Source: Ruegeria denitrificans
GTDB taxonomy: Bacteria > Pseudomonadota > Alphaproteobacteria > Rhodobacterales > Rhodobacteraceae
Assembly: GCF_001458295.1 (NCBI RefSeq)
Contig: NZ_CYUD01000008.1
Span: 124,001 to 188,000 of the forward strand
Direction: 5' to 3'
DNA length: 64,000 bases
Translations under genes and position numbers: made by a program
Notes under the pieces: generated by a model
Told to the model about the DNA's origin: nothing
The model's database searches: none
Seen by the model: only the letters and a program-made list of their open reading frames with translations
In this document: positions 45,789-54,484 of the stretch, one piece after another
Layout of the letters: each line of letters opens with the position of its first letter
Position numbering within the stretch: position 1 is the stretch's first letter

Positions 45789-47108
45789 GTGACACAGCGC
45801 ACCTCGGCGCCCCTTACGCATAAGCGGGTGCTGAAAATTGCCGTTCCGATCGTTCTGTCGAATGCCACGGTTCCCATTCTTGGAGCCGTTGATACCGGTG
45901 TGGTCGGGCAGATGGGGCTTGCCGCACCGATCGGTGCCGTGGGCATGGGCGCGGTGATCCTATCGGCGATCTATTGGATCTTCGGCTTTCTGCGCATGGG
46001 CACGACCGGTCTGGCGGCACAGGCGCGCGGGGCAGGGGATACGGCGGAAACCGGCGCGCTTTTGATGCGCGGGCTACTGTTGGGTTGTGCGGCTGGGCTT
46101 TTCTTTATTCTCACGCAAGTTGGGTTGTTCTGGGGGGCATTTGCACTTTCGCCTGCCAGTCCCGAGGTCGAAGCGCTGACGCGGGACTATCTGCAAATCC
46201 GCATTTGGGGTGCCCCGGCGACGATTGCACTTTTTGCCGTGACGGGCTGGCTGATCGCGATTGAGCAGACCCGTGGCGTGTTCATCCTGCAGGTCTGGAT
46301 GAATGGGCTGAATATCCTGCTGGACCTGTGGTTCGTGCTTGGGCTGGGTTGGGGCGTCGAAGGTGTGGCCATTGCCACCCTGATCGCGGAATGGACCGGG
46401 TTGGCGCTCGGCCTGTGGCTGTGCCGCGAAGCGTTCAAAGGGAACCAGTGGCGCGATTGGCCTCGAATTTTCGATGCGGCACGGTTGCGCCGGATGATGC
46501 AGGTGAACGCTGACATCATGATCCGATCGGTTTTGCTGACGGGATCGTTCACGACGTTTCTGTTCGTGGGTTCCGATCTAGGCGATGTGAATCTGGCTGC
46601 CAATCAGGTCTTGCTGCAATTCCTTGAAATCACCGCGTTTGCCCTGGACGGCTTCGCCTTTTCCGCCGAGGCCCTGGTCGGCAGTGCCGTGGGCGCACGG
46701 AACCGGGTTCAGGTTCGGCGAGCGTCCATCATGGCTTCCCAATGGGGCGTTGGCGGAGCGTTCGTGCTGGCGGCCGTGTTCTGGCTAGCGGGGCCTGCGC
46801 TGATCGACCTGATGACCACCTCGGATGAGGTACGCACGGCAGCGCGGGACTATCTGATCTGGGCGGCATTGGCCCCGGCGATCGGGGTGGCCAGCTGGAT
46901 GTTCGATGGCATCTATATCGGTGCCACCTGGACCCGCGCGATGCGCAACGCAATGGTCCAGTCGGTTGCAATCTATGTGGTTGCCCTTTTCATACTGGTG
47001 CCAGCCTTCGGTAACCATGGCCTGTGGGCCGCGCTGATGGTTCTGAACATCGCGCGCGGCGTCACCATGGGCTGGCGCTATCCCCAGCTTGAGGCGCAGG
47101 TGGCTTAA
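45789..47108 (+). CDS. MATE family efflux transporter
   Basis: A 439-residue membrane protein with 12 predicted helices in two repeats, typical of DinF-like MATE exporters (AVPIVLSNATVPILGAVDTG, GVEGVAIATLIAEWTGLALG, NQVLLQFLEITAFALDGFAF). They expel cationic compounds using Na+ or H+ gradients. It starts with GTG three bases after thioesterase 2. Tail-to-tail with the arsC-like gene it overlaps by four bases. Confidence 0.93.
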   Translation: MTQRTSAPLTHKRVLKIAVPIVLSNATVPILGAVDTGVVGQMGLAAPIGAVGMGAVILSAIYWIFGFLRMGTTGLAAQARGAGDTAETGALLMRGLLLGCAAGLFFILTQVGLFWGAFALSPASPEVEALTRDYLQIRIWGAPATIALFAVTGWLIAIEQTRGVFILQVWMNGLNILLDLWFVLGLGWGVEGVAIATLIAEWTGLALGLWLCREAFKGNQWRDWPRIFDAARLRRMMQVNADIMIRSVLLTGSFTTFLFVGSDLGDVNLAANQVLLQFLEITAFALDGFAFSAEALVGSAVGARNRVQVRRASIMASQWGVGGAFVLAAVFWLAGPALIDLMTTSDEVRTAARDYLIWAALAPAIGVASWMFDGIYIGATWTRAMRNAMVQSVAIYVVALFILVPAFGNHGLWAALMVLNIARGVTMGWRYPQLEAQVA

Positions 47109-47446
47109 AACAGCGCCAGCAGGTTCTCGGGCGGGCGCCCGATGGCGGCCTTGTCACCTGCAATGGCCAGAGGACGCTCGATCAAAATCGGATTTTCGGC
47201 CATCGCAGTGATCAACTCGTCAGTAGAGGATGTTTTGGTCAGGCCCAGCTCTTTGAACTGCTTCTCACCTGTGCGCATCATGTCGATGGCGGTGACGCCC
47301 AGCTTACCCAGCACTGCGCGTAGCTCATCAGCCGAGGGCGCGTCTTCCAGATATTTCCGAACCTCGACCTGCGCGCCATTCTCTTCCAGCAACGCCAGCC
47401 CGACGCGGGACTTCGAACAGCGCGGGTTGTGCCAATATGCAATCAC
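47105..47446 (-). CDS. arsC: ArsC/Spx-family reductase-like protein
   Basis: A 113-residue thioredoxin-fold protein. [20 protein letters not shown] gives the CxxS/R catalytic site of the glutaredoxin-coupled ArsC family, [20 protein letters not shown] the middle and [11 protein letters not shown] the substrate-binding Arg. The GTG at 47446 overlaps the pyrD stop. Arsenate reductase is the family activity, but without an ars operon a general reductase (YffB-like) is equally likely. Confidence 0.85.
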   Translation of the reverse strand: MIAYWHNPRCSKSRVGLALLEENGAQVEVRKYLEDAPSADELRAVLGKLGVTAIDMMRTGEKQFKELGLTKTSSTDELITAMAENPILIERPLAIAGDKAAIGRPPENLLALF

Positions 47447-48501
47447 AACCAATCCTCTCGTTTACTTCCAACTGCTTGCGCGACGTTGTTGAACCCGTCT
47501 CGCGCCAGTAATTCATCCAATCCTTGCGCAATTTCGGCGGCCAGCGAAATGCCGCCATACACCAACGCGGTATAAAGCTGCACGGCGGATGCTCCGGCGC
47601 AAATCTTGGCATAGGCCTGTTCCGCGCTGCTGATACCACCCACGCCGATCAGCGGAATTTTCCCTTCGGTCAGATGGCTTAGCCGCGCCAGAACACGGGT
47701 TGATTTTTCGAACAGAGGCGCGCCGGACAGGCCGCCGGTTTCACCCTTGTACCCACTGCGCAGCCCATCACGCGACAGCGTGGTGTTGGTCGCGATCACC
47801 GCGTCAACGCCTGTTTCCTGCGCAACATCAGCGATGTCTTGCAATTCAGCCTCGGTCAGGTCAGGGGCAATTTTCAGGAAAATCGGCAAAGGCCGGGGCA
47901 AGCCGTTTCGAGTCTCGATTACCCCGCCCAGCAGCGCGCCAAGCGCGGCCTTACCCTGCAGGTCTCGCAGCTTTTCAGTGTTGGGGGACGAGACATTGAC
48001 CGTAGCGAAATCCAGATGCGCGGCGCAATGGGCCAGCACCTTGGCAAAATCGCCTGGGCGGTCGTCACTGTCCTTGTTCGCACCAAGGTTCAACCCGATC
48101 ACCGCATTCCTGGGGCGGTCGGCCAGACGGCGCGCCATGACATCCATGCCTTCGTTGTTGAAGCCAAAGCGGTTGATGGCCGCCTTATCCTCGGTCAGGC
48201 GGAACAAGCGAGGCTTGGGGTTGCCGGGTTGCGGGCGTGGAGTGATGGCACCCACCTCGATAAAGCCAAAGCCGGTGCGTGACAGAGGTGTCAGAACCTC
48301 TCCGTTCTTGTCAAAGCCGGCAGCCAGACCAACCGGATTGGGCAGATCCAACCCCGCCACTCGGGTCTTCAGGCGGGGCGATGTGACCGGCCCCGGCATT
48401 GGAGCCAGCCCTGCCTTCAGCGCCTTGATCGACATCCCATGGGCGGTTTCGGGGTCCATCTTATGCAGGACAGCCAGCCCCAGTTTCTCGGTCAGTTTCA
48501 T
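47443..48501 (-). CDS. pyrD: dihydroorotate dehydrogenase (quinone)
   Basis: A 352-residue class 2 DHODH. The N-terminal amphipathic helices ([20 protein letters not shown]) contact the membrane; [14 protein letters not shown] binds FMN and [15 protein letters not shown] holds the catalytic Ser region. It oxidises dihydroorotate to orotate with ubiquinone in pyrimidine synthesis. Its ATG overlaps the stop of the DUF1330 gene, and the arsC-like gene overlaps its end. Confidence 0.96.
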   Translation of the reverse strand: MKLTEKLGLAVLHKMDPETAHGMSIKALKAGLAPMPGPVTSPRLKTRVAGLDLPNPVGLAAGFDKNGEVLTPLSRTGFGFIEVGAITPRPQPGNPKPRLFRLTEDKAAINRFGFNNEGMDVMARRLADRPRNAVIGLNLGANKDSDDRPGDFAKVLAHCAAHLDFATVNVSSPNTEKLRDLQGKAALGALLGGVIETRNGLPRPLPIFLKIAPDLTEAELQDIADVAQETGVDAVIATNTTLSRDGLRSGYKGETGGLSGAPLFEKSTRVLARLSHLTEGKIPLIGVGGISSAEQAYAKICAGASAVQLYTALVYGGISLAAEIAQGLDELLARDGFNNVAQAVGSKREDWL

Positions 48502-48929
48502 CCGAAAGCCTCTCCACCTTTGGCCGGGGTACAACGGATCAGGCGCGAGGTCGCAACCGCCGCCTGCCGATGCACCACTGCGGCCTGATAATCCGGGTCC
48601 GTCACCATTTCCAGAAACGCATGCGCGGTTGGATAGCGGGCGATGAAAACCTCGTCCCAATCTTCATCCTGAGGGCCGATCAGAGTGGTTTGGTACGACC
48701 CGCGCCATAGGATCGACGCGCCCAGTCGCGCGATAATCGGGGCGGTTTCCCTGCCGTAGTTGCGATAGGCCTGCGCGCCGGCCAACCCGGCCTCGGCCAG
48801 ATCGTGACCGACCGGATATGCGGCCGTGTCGCGAAACTTCACCAGGTTCAGCATCTCGATTGGATGATCTCGATCCAACGCCTTGAACGCCTCAAATTGG
48901 GCGCGATCAGGGTCGATGAAATGGATCAT
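48498..48929 (-). CDS. DUF1330 family protein
   Basis: A 143-residue ferredoxin-like-fold protein. [17 protein letters not shown] opens the dimeric alpha/beta barrel, and [20 protein letters not shown] with its YP-F pattern is the DUF1330 signature. Function is unknown in the family. It is coupled by ATGA overlaps to the DUF952 and pyrD genes. Confidence 0.87.
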   Translation of the reverse strand: MIHFIDPDRAQFEAFKALDRDHPIEMLNLVKFRDTAAYPVGHDLAEAGLAGAQAYRNYGRETAPIIARLGASILWRGSYQTTLIGPQDEDWDEVFIARYPTAHAFLEMVTDPDYQAAVVHRQAAVATSRLIRCTPAKGGEAFG

Positions 48930-49264
48930 TCCATACCCTCGGGGAATAGGTGGGTTTGCCCGTCAAAGGGCAGGGGGCACGACCAGACGACATCCGTCAT
49001 GCGGATCTGGCGATAAAGATGCGGGAACAGGGCATCACCGCGCGAAACCTCCCATTTCAGATCATCACCCATGGCATCCGCGTCGCAGGTCAGCAAGGTT
49101 AGGCCTTCGATCCCGGCAAAGTGTTTGGCCGCAGTCTCGGCCGCCTGTTCAGCGGTCGAAAAATGGACATAGCCATCTGATATATCAATCGGCGCGCCGT
49201 CCGACGCACCTTGATCCTGTAGTGTGGCCCACTCGTCGGCCTGAAAAATCTTGTAAATCAGCAT
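48926..49264 (-). CDS. DUF952 family protein
   Basis: A 112-residue protein with the DUF952 hallmarks DISDGYVHFSTAEQAAETAA (the GYVHFST segment) and FPHLYRQIRMTDV near the end. Members may be glutathione S-transferase-like or nucleotide-related folds; no activity is established. It heads the DUF952-DUF1330-pyrD-arsC unit. Confidence 0.88.
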   Translation of the reverse strand: MLIYKIFQADEWATLQDQGASDGAPIDISDGYVHFSTAEQAAETAAKHFAGIEGLTLLTCDADAMGDDLKWEVSRGDALFPHLYRQIRMTDVVWSCPLPFDGQTHLFPEGME

Positions 49265-49372
49265 AGGGTGGTGATGCCCCGCGTGACTGGCAGAATCAAG
49301 CCGGATTTCCCCCTTTGACTCTTGTTGCCGGCAGGCGCAACATCACGCCAATCAAAAACAAGGAGTATGAAG

Positions 49373-50950
49373 ATGTACACTCGCTTTTTAGCGTCCGCTG
49401 CGGTTCTGGGCCTGACCGCAGGTATGGCCGTAGCCGATTATAAACTGACGATTCTGCACACCAACGATTTCCACGCGCGTTTTGAACCGATCAACAAATA
49501 CGACAGCGCCTGTGACGAGGAAGATCAGGCAGAGGGCAAGTGTTTCGGCGGCTCGGCCCGGTTGGTTACGGCGGTGAACGACGCAAGGGCACAGGCCGAA
49601 AACTCGATCCTCGTGGATGGCGGCGATCAGTTTCAGGGCTCATTGTTCTACACCTATTACAAGGGCAAGGTTGCGGCCGAGTTCATGAACAAACTGGGCT
49701 ATGATGCGATGACCGTGGGCAACCATGAATTCGACGACGGTCCCGAAGTGCTGCGCGGCTTTATCGACTCGGTTGATTTTCCGGTTTTGATGTCAAACGC
49801 GGATATTGCGGACGAAGAACTGCTGACCGACAAGATCAAAAAATCTACCATCATCGAAGTTGGCGGGGAAAAGATCGGCCTGATTGGCCTGACGCCCGAA
49901 GATACGCATGACCTTGCTTCGCCGGGCCCGAATATCACCTTCTCGGACCCGGCCCCAGCCGTGCAGGCAGAAGTGGACCGGTTGACCGGAGAGGGTGTGA
50001 ACAAAATCATCGTTCTCAGTCATTCCGGTTATGGTGTGGATCAACGCGTCGCGCAGGAAACCAGCGGGGTAGACGTGATCGTGGGTGGCCATTCGAACAC
50101 CTACCTGTCGAACGTGTCAGACAAGGCCGCAGGTCCTTATCCGACGGTGGTCAACGGCGTTCAAATCGTGCAGGCCTATGCCTATGGTAAGTTTCTGGGA
50201 GAGTTGAACGTAACCTTCGACGACGACGGTAACGTTATCGAGGCTGCGGGCGAACCGCTTATCATGGACAATACGGTGACTGAGGATCAGGCTGCGCTGG
50301 ACCGTATTGCCGAGTTGGCAGTTCCGCTGGACGAAATCCGCAACAAAGTGGTGGCGAATGCCGCAGATAGCATCGAAGGGGACCGGTCGGTCTGTCGCGT
50401 GCAGGAATGCGAGATGGGCAATCTGGTCGCTGACGCCATGCTGGCACGTGTTGCCGATCAGGGCGTGCAAATCGCGATTGCCAACTCGGGCGGGCTGCGG
50501 GCCTCGATCGACCCGGGCGAAGTCACCATGGGTGAGGTGCTGACGGTGCTGCCCTTCCAGAACACGCTGTCGACCTTCGAAATCAGCGGTCAGGGTGTGA
50601 TCGATGCGCTGGAAAACGGCGTAAGCCAGGTCGAAGATGTAAAAGGCCGCTTTCCGCAGGTGGCTGGACTGACATTTACCTGGGATCCGACGGTTGCACC
50701 GAACGAAGGGCGCGTGGCTGAGGTCATGGTCGCCGACGGTGACGGCTTCGTGCCAATTGACCCGGCAGCGACGTATCTGGTGGTCACCAACAATTACGTC
50801 CGAAACGGCGGCGACGGGTACAACATGTTCGAAGGCGACGACAAGAACGCCTATGACTTTGGCCCGGATCTGGCGGATGTTACGGCCGAATATCTGGCTG
50901 AAAATGCACCATATCAGCCGTATCTGGATGGCCGTATCAAGCAGAAGTAA
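49373..50950 (+). CDS. periplasmic bifunctional metallophosphatase/5'-nucleotidase
   Basis: A 525-residue UshA-like protein. MYTRFLASAAVLGLTAGMAVA is a signal peptide cleaved before DYKL. Metal residues sit in LTILHTNDFHARFE, VDGGDQFQGS, VGNHEFDDGPE and VGGHSNTYL; the C-terminal domain carries NSGGLRASIDPGE and NNYVRNGGDGYNMF, where aromatic residues hold the nucleoside. It removes phosphate from external nucleotides, feeding the salvage enzymes found elsewhere in this window. The ATG at 49373, 7 bases after AGGAG, is preferred over 49367. Confidence 0.93.
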   Translation: MYTRFLASAAVLGLTAGMAVADYKLTILHTNDFHARFEPINKYDSACDEEDQAEGKCFGGSARLVTAVNDARAQAENSILVDGGDQFQGSLFYTYYKGKVAAEFMNKLGYDAMTVGNHEFDDGPEVLRGFIDSVDFPVLMSNADIADEELLTDKIKKSTIIEVGGEKIGLIGLTPEDTHDLASPGPNITFSDPAPAVQAEVDRLTGEGVNKIIVLSHSGYGVDQRVAQETSGVDVIVGGHSNTYLSNVSDKAAGPYPTVVNGVQIVQAYAYGKFLGELNVTFDDDGNVIEAAGEPLIMDNTVTEDQAALDRIAELAVPLDEIRNKVVANAADSIEGDRSVCRVQECEMGNLVADAMLARVADQGVQIAIANSGGLRASIDPGEVTMGEVLTVLPFQNTLSTFEISGQGVIDALENGVSQVEDVKGRFPQVAGLTFTWDPTVAPNEGRVAEVMVADGDGFVPIDPAATYLVVTNNYVRNGGDGYNMFEGDDKNAYDFGPDLADVTAEYLAENAPYQPYLDGRIKQK

Positions 50951-50970
50951 ATTTCTGTCGCAGAAAGGGA

Positions 50971-50997
50971 AAAGGCCGCATCCCCGATGCGGCCTTT
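50971..50997. terminator. strong bidirectional terminator
   Basis: AAAGGCCGCATC (50971-50982) and GATGCGGCCTTT (50986-50997) form a 12-base perfect stem with a CCC loop between the 5'-nucleotidase gene and the convergent TPR-sulfotransferase gene. Confidence 0.9.
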
Positions 50998-51013
50998 CGT
51001 GATTCAGGCATAT

Positions 51014-52666
51014 TTAGCCCAAGTCATATTCCGGCCATAGCGCCGGATCGAACCCGTCCAGCATGGGGCGCAGGTGTTCAGATACGCTCTGCCATCCACC
51101 AATGGACTTTGTCGAGATCTTGTTGCGGACCTGATCGATGCTGGCCGTTCTGACTTGCTTGGTGTTTTTCTCAGGATGCATCATGGTTTCATCCCACTCG
51201 ATATCGCAGAACGCAGCAACTTGTTGGCTATAGGTTTTCGGGTCGGCCACCAGTTTTTCATAGGGAACGGTCAGAATTCGATCTCCGGCCACGGCTTCCC
51301 AATGGGCCATGTAACGGCGATACATATTCGCCGAATGAGCGATGGCCGCCAGGTTGGAAGCATAGCGCATACCGCCAGCCGGGAAACGCCTGATCCATTT
51401 CGACAATCCGACATCGCGAGGGTCACGCAACATGTTGATGACCTTTGCATTTGGGAAGGCAGACAATAGGAATCCAACCCGCTGGTAGTTGTGCGGCATC
51501 TTGTCGACAAAGGCGGTCGACCCTTCGGGGATTGGAGGCATCAAATTTCGAAATTGCTGTGCAAAGTCTTCAGCGCTTGCAGGGTCAAATTTTTGATCAC
51601 CTGTCTGAATGTCATGCGACAGGTCTGCGCCTAGTGTCAGTTCACCACAGCCGGCAATGCCCGGGGCGGCACTAAGCATCATCTCCATCAAAGTCGTGCC
51701 CGATCGAGGTTGACCCAGAACGAATATCGGCACTGGAGTATCCGTTGATTCAGCTACTGGTAACCCAGCCTCTACCGGGAACAGGCCAGTAATCTGCTTC
51801 AGTTTGTTCTCTTCTGCCGCGGTATCATAGGGATTGCCGTCATGTTGTGTTTTGTTGGCCCGCGCAAACTGAGGCATAGCCGCGTCCAAATCGTCAATTT
51901 TTGAGATTAGAGTGGCCTTGGCGAACTCCAGCTCCTGATGGTCTTCGTAGCTGCCAGCGATGGCACTCTCGACGGCGTCCAAAATTTCTGGTGCGTCCTT
52001 TTTGGACACTATTGTTGACATCTGAAACAGGGCGAACCTGTGTTGGGGCTCTTCTTCTAGAATAGACTGCAGGAGACCCTTAGACCCATCCTTGTCACCG
52101 CTCTGGTGAAGGGTCACGGCCTTTTGGAAAGCAATCTTTAGGTTTTCCGGGTCCAGCTCATAGGCGCGGGTGACATCGCGCGTATGGTCGTCAACAAAAC
52201 CGATCTTCGAATATGCACGAGCCCGCTTGGATAAAAGATTCACATCGTCTGGTTCACTTTCCAGCTTCCTGCTCGCATGTTCAACAATCATGCGCCAGTT
52301 GCTGCCCTTTAGATGGATTTCATCCAGGACGCGGTTCAGTTCCTTGTTGTTGGGGAACTGTTCCAGTTTTTGTTCGGTATATTCCAGCGCCTTAGGAATT
52401 TGCCCGGTCTGCATCAGGGCATTTGCCAGGTTTTCCACGAATTGCGCATCGTCCGGTTTCATTCGGGACGCTTCGATGAAATGCGGGATGGATTTCTTGT
52501 ATTGCTTCATCTCAGTCAGCACAAAGCCCGAGATGGCGTGAAAATCTGTATCCTTGGGGAATTTCTTGACGCCCAACTGCGCTTTTTTTAACGCCTGTTG
52601 CAGTTTGCCTGCCTCCAGAGCTGCCACTGCCTTGCCTTTGAGGGTTTTCGCTGTTTGATTTTGCAT
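51014..52666 (-). CDS. TPR-containing sulfotransferase
   Basis: A 550-residue protein. Residues 1 to about 270 are tetratricopeptide repeats (for example LEAGKLQQALKKAQLGVKKF, FVENLANALMQTGQIPKALE), a protein-binding solenoid. The C-terminal half is a sulfotransferase: VPIFVLGQPRSGTTLMEMML (PAPS loop) and KVINMLRDPRDVGLSKWIRR (3'-phosphate site). No signal peptide. The ATG at 52666 leaves room for the divergent promoter. The acceptor is unknown; TPR-sulfotransferases are common in marine alphaproteobacteria and may modify proteins or polysaccharides. Confidence 0.88.
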   Translation of the reverse strand: MQNQTAKTLKGKAVAALEAGKLQQALKKAQLGVKKFPKDTDFHAISGFVLTEMKQYKKSIPHFIEASRMKPDDAQFVENLANALMQTGQIPKALEYTEQKLEQFPNNKELNRVLDEIHLKGSNWRMIVEHASRKLESEPDDVNLLSKRARAYSKIGFVDDHTRDVTRAYELDPENLKIAFQKAVTLHQSGDKDGSKGLLQSILEEEPQHRFALFQMSTIVSKKDAPEILDAVESAIAGSYEDHQELEFAKATLISKIDDLDAAMPQFARANKTQHDGNPYDTAAEENKLKQITGLFPVEAGLPVAESTDTPVPIFVLGQPRSGTTLMEMMLSAAPGIAGCGELTLGADLSHDIQTGDQKFDPASAEDFAQQFRNLMPPIPEGSTAFVDKMPHNYQRVGFLLSAFPNAKVINMLRDPRDVGLSKWIRRFPAGGMRYASNLAAIAHSANMYRRYMAHWEAVAGDRILTVPYEKLVADPKTYSQQVAAFCDIEWDETMMHPEKNTKQVRTASIDQVRNKISTKSIGGWQSVSEHLRPMLDGFDPALWPEYDLG

Positions 52667-52721
52667 GTGACCCCGTGACACCCTGTGCCTGCATGAAACG
52701 ATTATTGATGGTTCATTACCC

Positions 52722-53387
52722 ATGTGCGGACGGTTTGCAATAACCCTTCCCAATGACGCGATGGCGCAGCTGTTTTCTGCGCGGCCGGCAAATACTCTGC
52801 CTGCTGTGCCGAATTTCAATGTTTGCCCGACAAATCAAGTGCATGTGGTGCGCGCCGGTGAAGGGGGGCGCAGGCTGGACCCGTTGCGCTGGGGTTTTCT
52901 TCCACATTGGTACAAAACTGAAACCGCAGGGCCGTTGCTGATCAATGCGCGGGCCGAGACGCTGGCTGAAAAGCCTGCGTTCCGCGCCGCGTGCCGCGAA
53001 CGGCGCTGTTTGATCGTAGCAACGGGGTTCTATGAATGGACCAAGACGGAACAGGGCACCCGCCTACCATGGTACATCCACCGCAACGATGGCGCGCCGA
53101 TTGCGTTTGCCGGGGTCTGGCAGGATTGGGGGGGTGAGGGCACACGGCAAGGCACCTGCGCCATTGTGACAACCCCTGCCAATCGCCATCTCAGCTCCAT
53201 TCATCATCGGATGCCGCTAATTCTTGAGTCTGACGATTGGTCACTGTGGCTGGGAGAGGCGGGAAAAGGTGCCGCGCGTCTGATGCAACCCGCGGCCGAG
53301 AGAGCCTTGGATTTTTATCGCGTTGATCCGGCAGTGAATTCAAATCGTGCCAGCGGGCCGGAGCTGATCGAACCTGTTCCGGCCTGA
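52722..53387 (+). CDS. SOS response-associated peptidase (SRAP, YedK/HMCES family)
   Basis: A 221-residue SRAP protein. Cys2 in MCGRFAITL is the residue that crosslinks to abasic sites in single-stranded DNA; NARAETLAEKPAFR gives the conserved Asn and Arg, TGFYEWTK the Glu and SSIHHRMPLIL the His. These proteins shield abasic sites. The 55-base divergent gap shows no clear LexA box, so SOS control is unproved here. Confidence 0.93.
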   Translation: MCGRFAITLPNDAMAQLFSARPANTLPAVPNFNVCPTNQVHVVRAGEGGRRLDPLRWGFLPHWYKTETAGPLLINARAETLAEKPAFRAACRERRCLIVATGFYEWTKTEQGTRLPWYIHRNDGAPIAFAGVWQDWGGEGTRQGTCAIVTTPANRHLSSIHHRMPLILESDDWSLWLGEAGKGAARLMQPAAERALDFYRVDPAVNSNRASGPELIEPVPA

Positions 53388-53431
53388 TAGTGTGCCTTTC
53401 CATTCCACGTACTGCAGGATAGATCGTTGGC

Positions 53432-54484
53432 ATGGCTTTGAAATTCTCTGATCTGCCCGGGCTTTATGCGCATGATTTCGACACTGTGATCGACGTGCGC
53501 AGTCCTGCGGAATATGCCGAGGATCACCTGCCTGGTGCCATCAACCTGCCGGTTCTGGACAATGAAGAGCGCGCACAGGTGGGTACGATCTATGTGCAGG
53601 AAAGCCCGTTTCTGGCGCGCAAACTGGGTGCAGCGCTGGTGTTCCGCAACGCGGCAAACCACATCGAACACACCCTGTCGCACCACGAGGGCGGCTGGAA
53701 ACCTCTGGTCTATTGTTGGCGTGGTGGGCAGAGATCGGGGTCATTCACATGGATGCTGCAACAGATCGGTTGGCGGGCCGACGTGGTCGAAGGCGGATAC
53801 CGTACTTATCGTCGTCTGGTGAACCGCTACCTTTATGACGATCCATTGCCGCATCGGATGGTGGCCTTAGACGGCTACACAGGTACGGCCAAGACCGACT
53901 TGCTGGCGCATTTGAAAGCGCGCGGTATTCAGGTTCTGGACCTCGAAGATCTAGCCAACCACCGCGGGTCTTTGTTGGGTGAAATGCCGGGCGGGCAGCC
54001 TAGTCAGAAAGCGTTCGAATCTGCTCTGGCCGCCGCATTGTGCGGTATGGACCCTGCACGCCCGGTGGTGGTCGAGGCAGAATCCTCCAAGATCGGGTCG
54101 CTGATCCTGCCGCCAAGCCTGTGGACCGCGTTGCGTGTGGCGCCGCGCATTCAGGTGTCAGCGCCCCTTGCGGCACGTACTGCATATCTGGTGAAGGCCT
54201 ATGACGATATTCTTTCGGATTCCGAGCGGCTGCGCGACCGCTTGTCTCCGCTGCGATTTCACCGCGGACACGAAGTGGTGGATGGCTGGCTGGCGCTGAT
54301 CGACGCGGGCGACAAACCGGCGCTGACGCGGGCCCTGATGGAACAACATTATGATCCGGCTTATGCCAAATCTACCCGAACGCGCACCGCCGATATTCTC
54401 GCGCGGATCGAAGTGGCGGTGCTGGATGATACAGGTCTGAACGCCGCAGCGGCGCAGGTAGAGAAACTTCTGAATCAGCTCTGA
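53432..54484 (+). CDS. mnmH: tRNA 2-selenouridine synthase
   Basis: A 350-residue protein: N-terminal rhodanese domain with FDTVIDVRSPAEYAEDHLPG and the active Cys in LVYCWRGGQRSGSF (near 93-106), then a P-loop domain with LDGYTGTAKTDLL. MnmH replaces sulfur by selenium at U34 of tRNAs for Lys, Glu and Gln, using selenophosphate from SelD and a geranyl intermediate. It is convergent with selD and overlaps it by ten bases. Confidence 0.95.
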   Translation: MALKFSDLPGLYAHDFDTVIDVRSPAEYAEDHLPGAINLPVLDNEERAQVGTIYVQESPFLARKLGAALVFRNAANHIEHTLSHHEGGWKPLVYCWRGGQRSGSFTWMLQQIGWRADVVEGGYRTYRRLVNRYLYDDPLPHRMVALDGYTGTAKTDLLAHLKARGIQVLDLEDLANHRGSLLGEMPGGQPSQKAFESALAAALCGMDPARPVVVEAESSKIGSLILPPSLWTALRVAPRIQVSAPLAARTAYLVKAYDDILSDSERLRDRLSPLRFHRGHEVVDGWLALIDAGDKPALTRALMEQHYDPAYAKSTRTRTADILARIEVAVLDDTGLNAAAAQVEKLLNQL

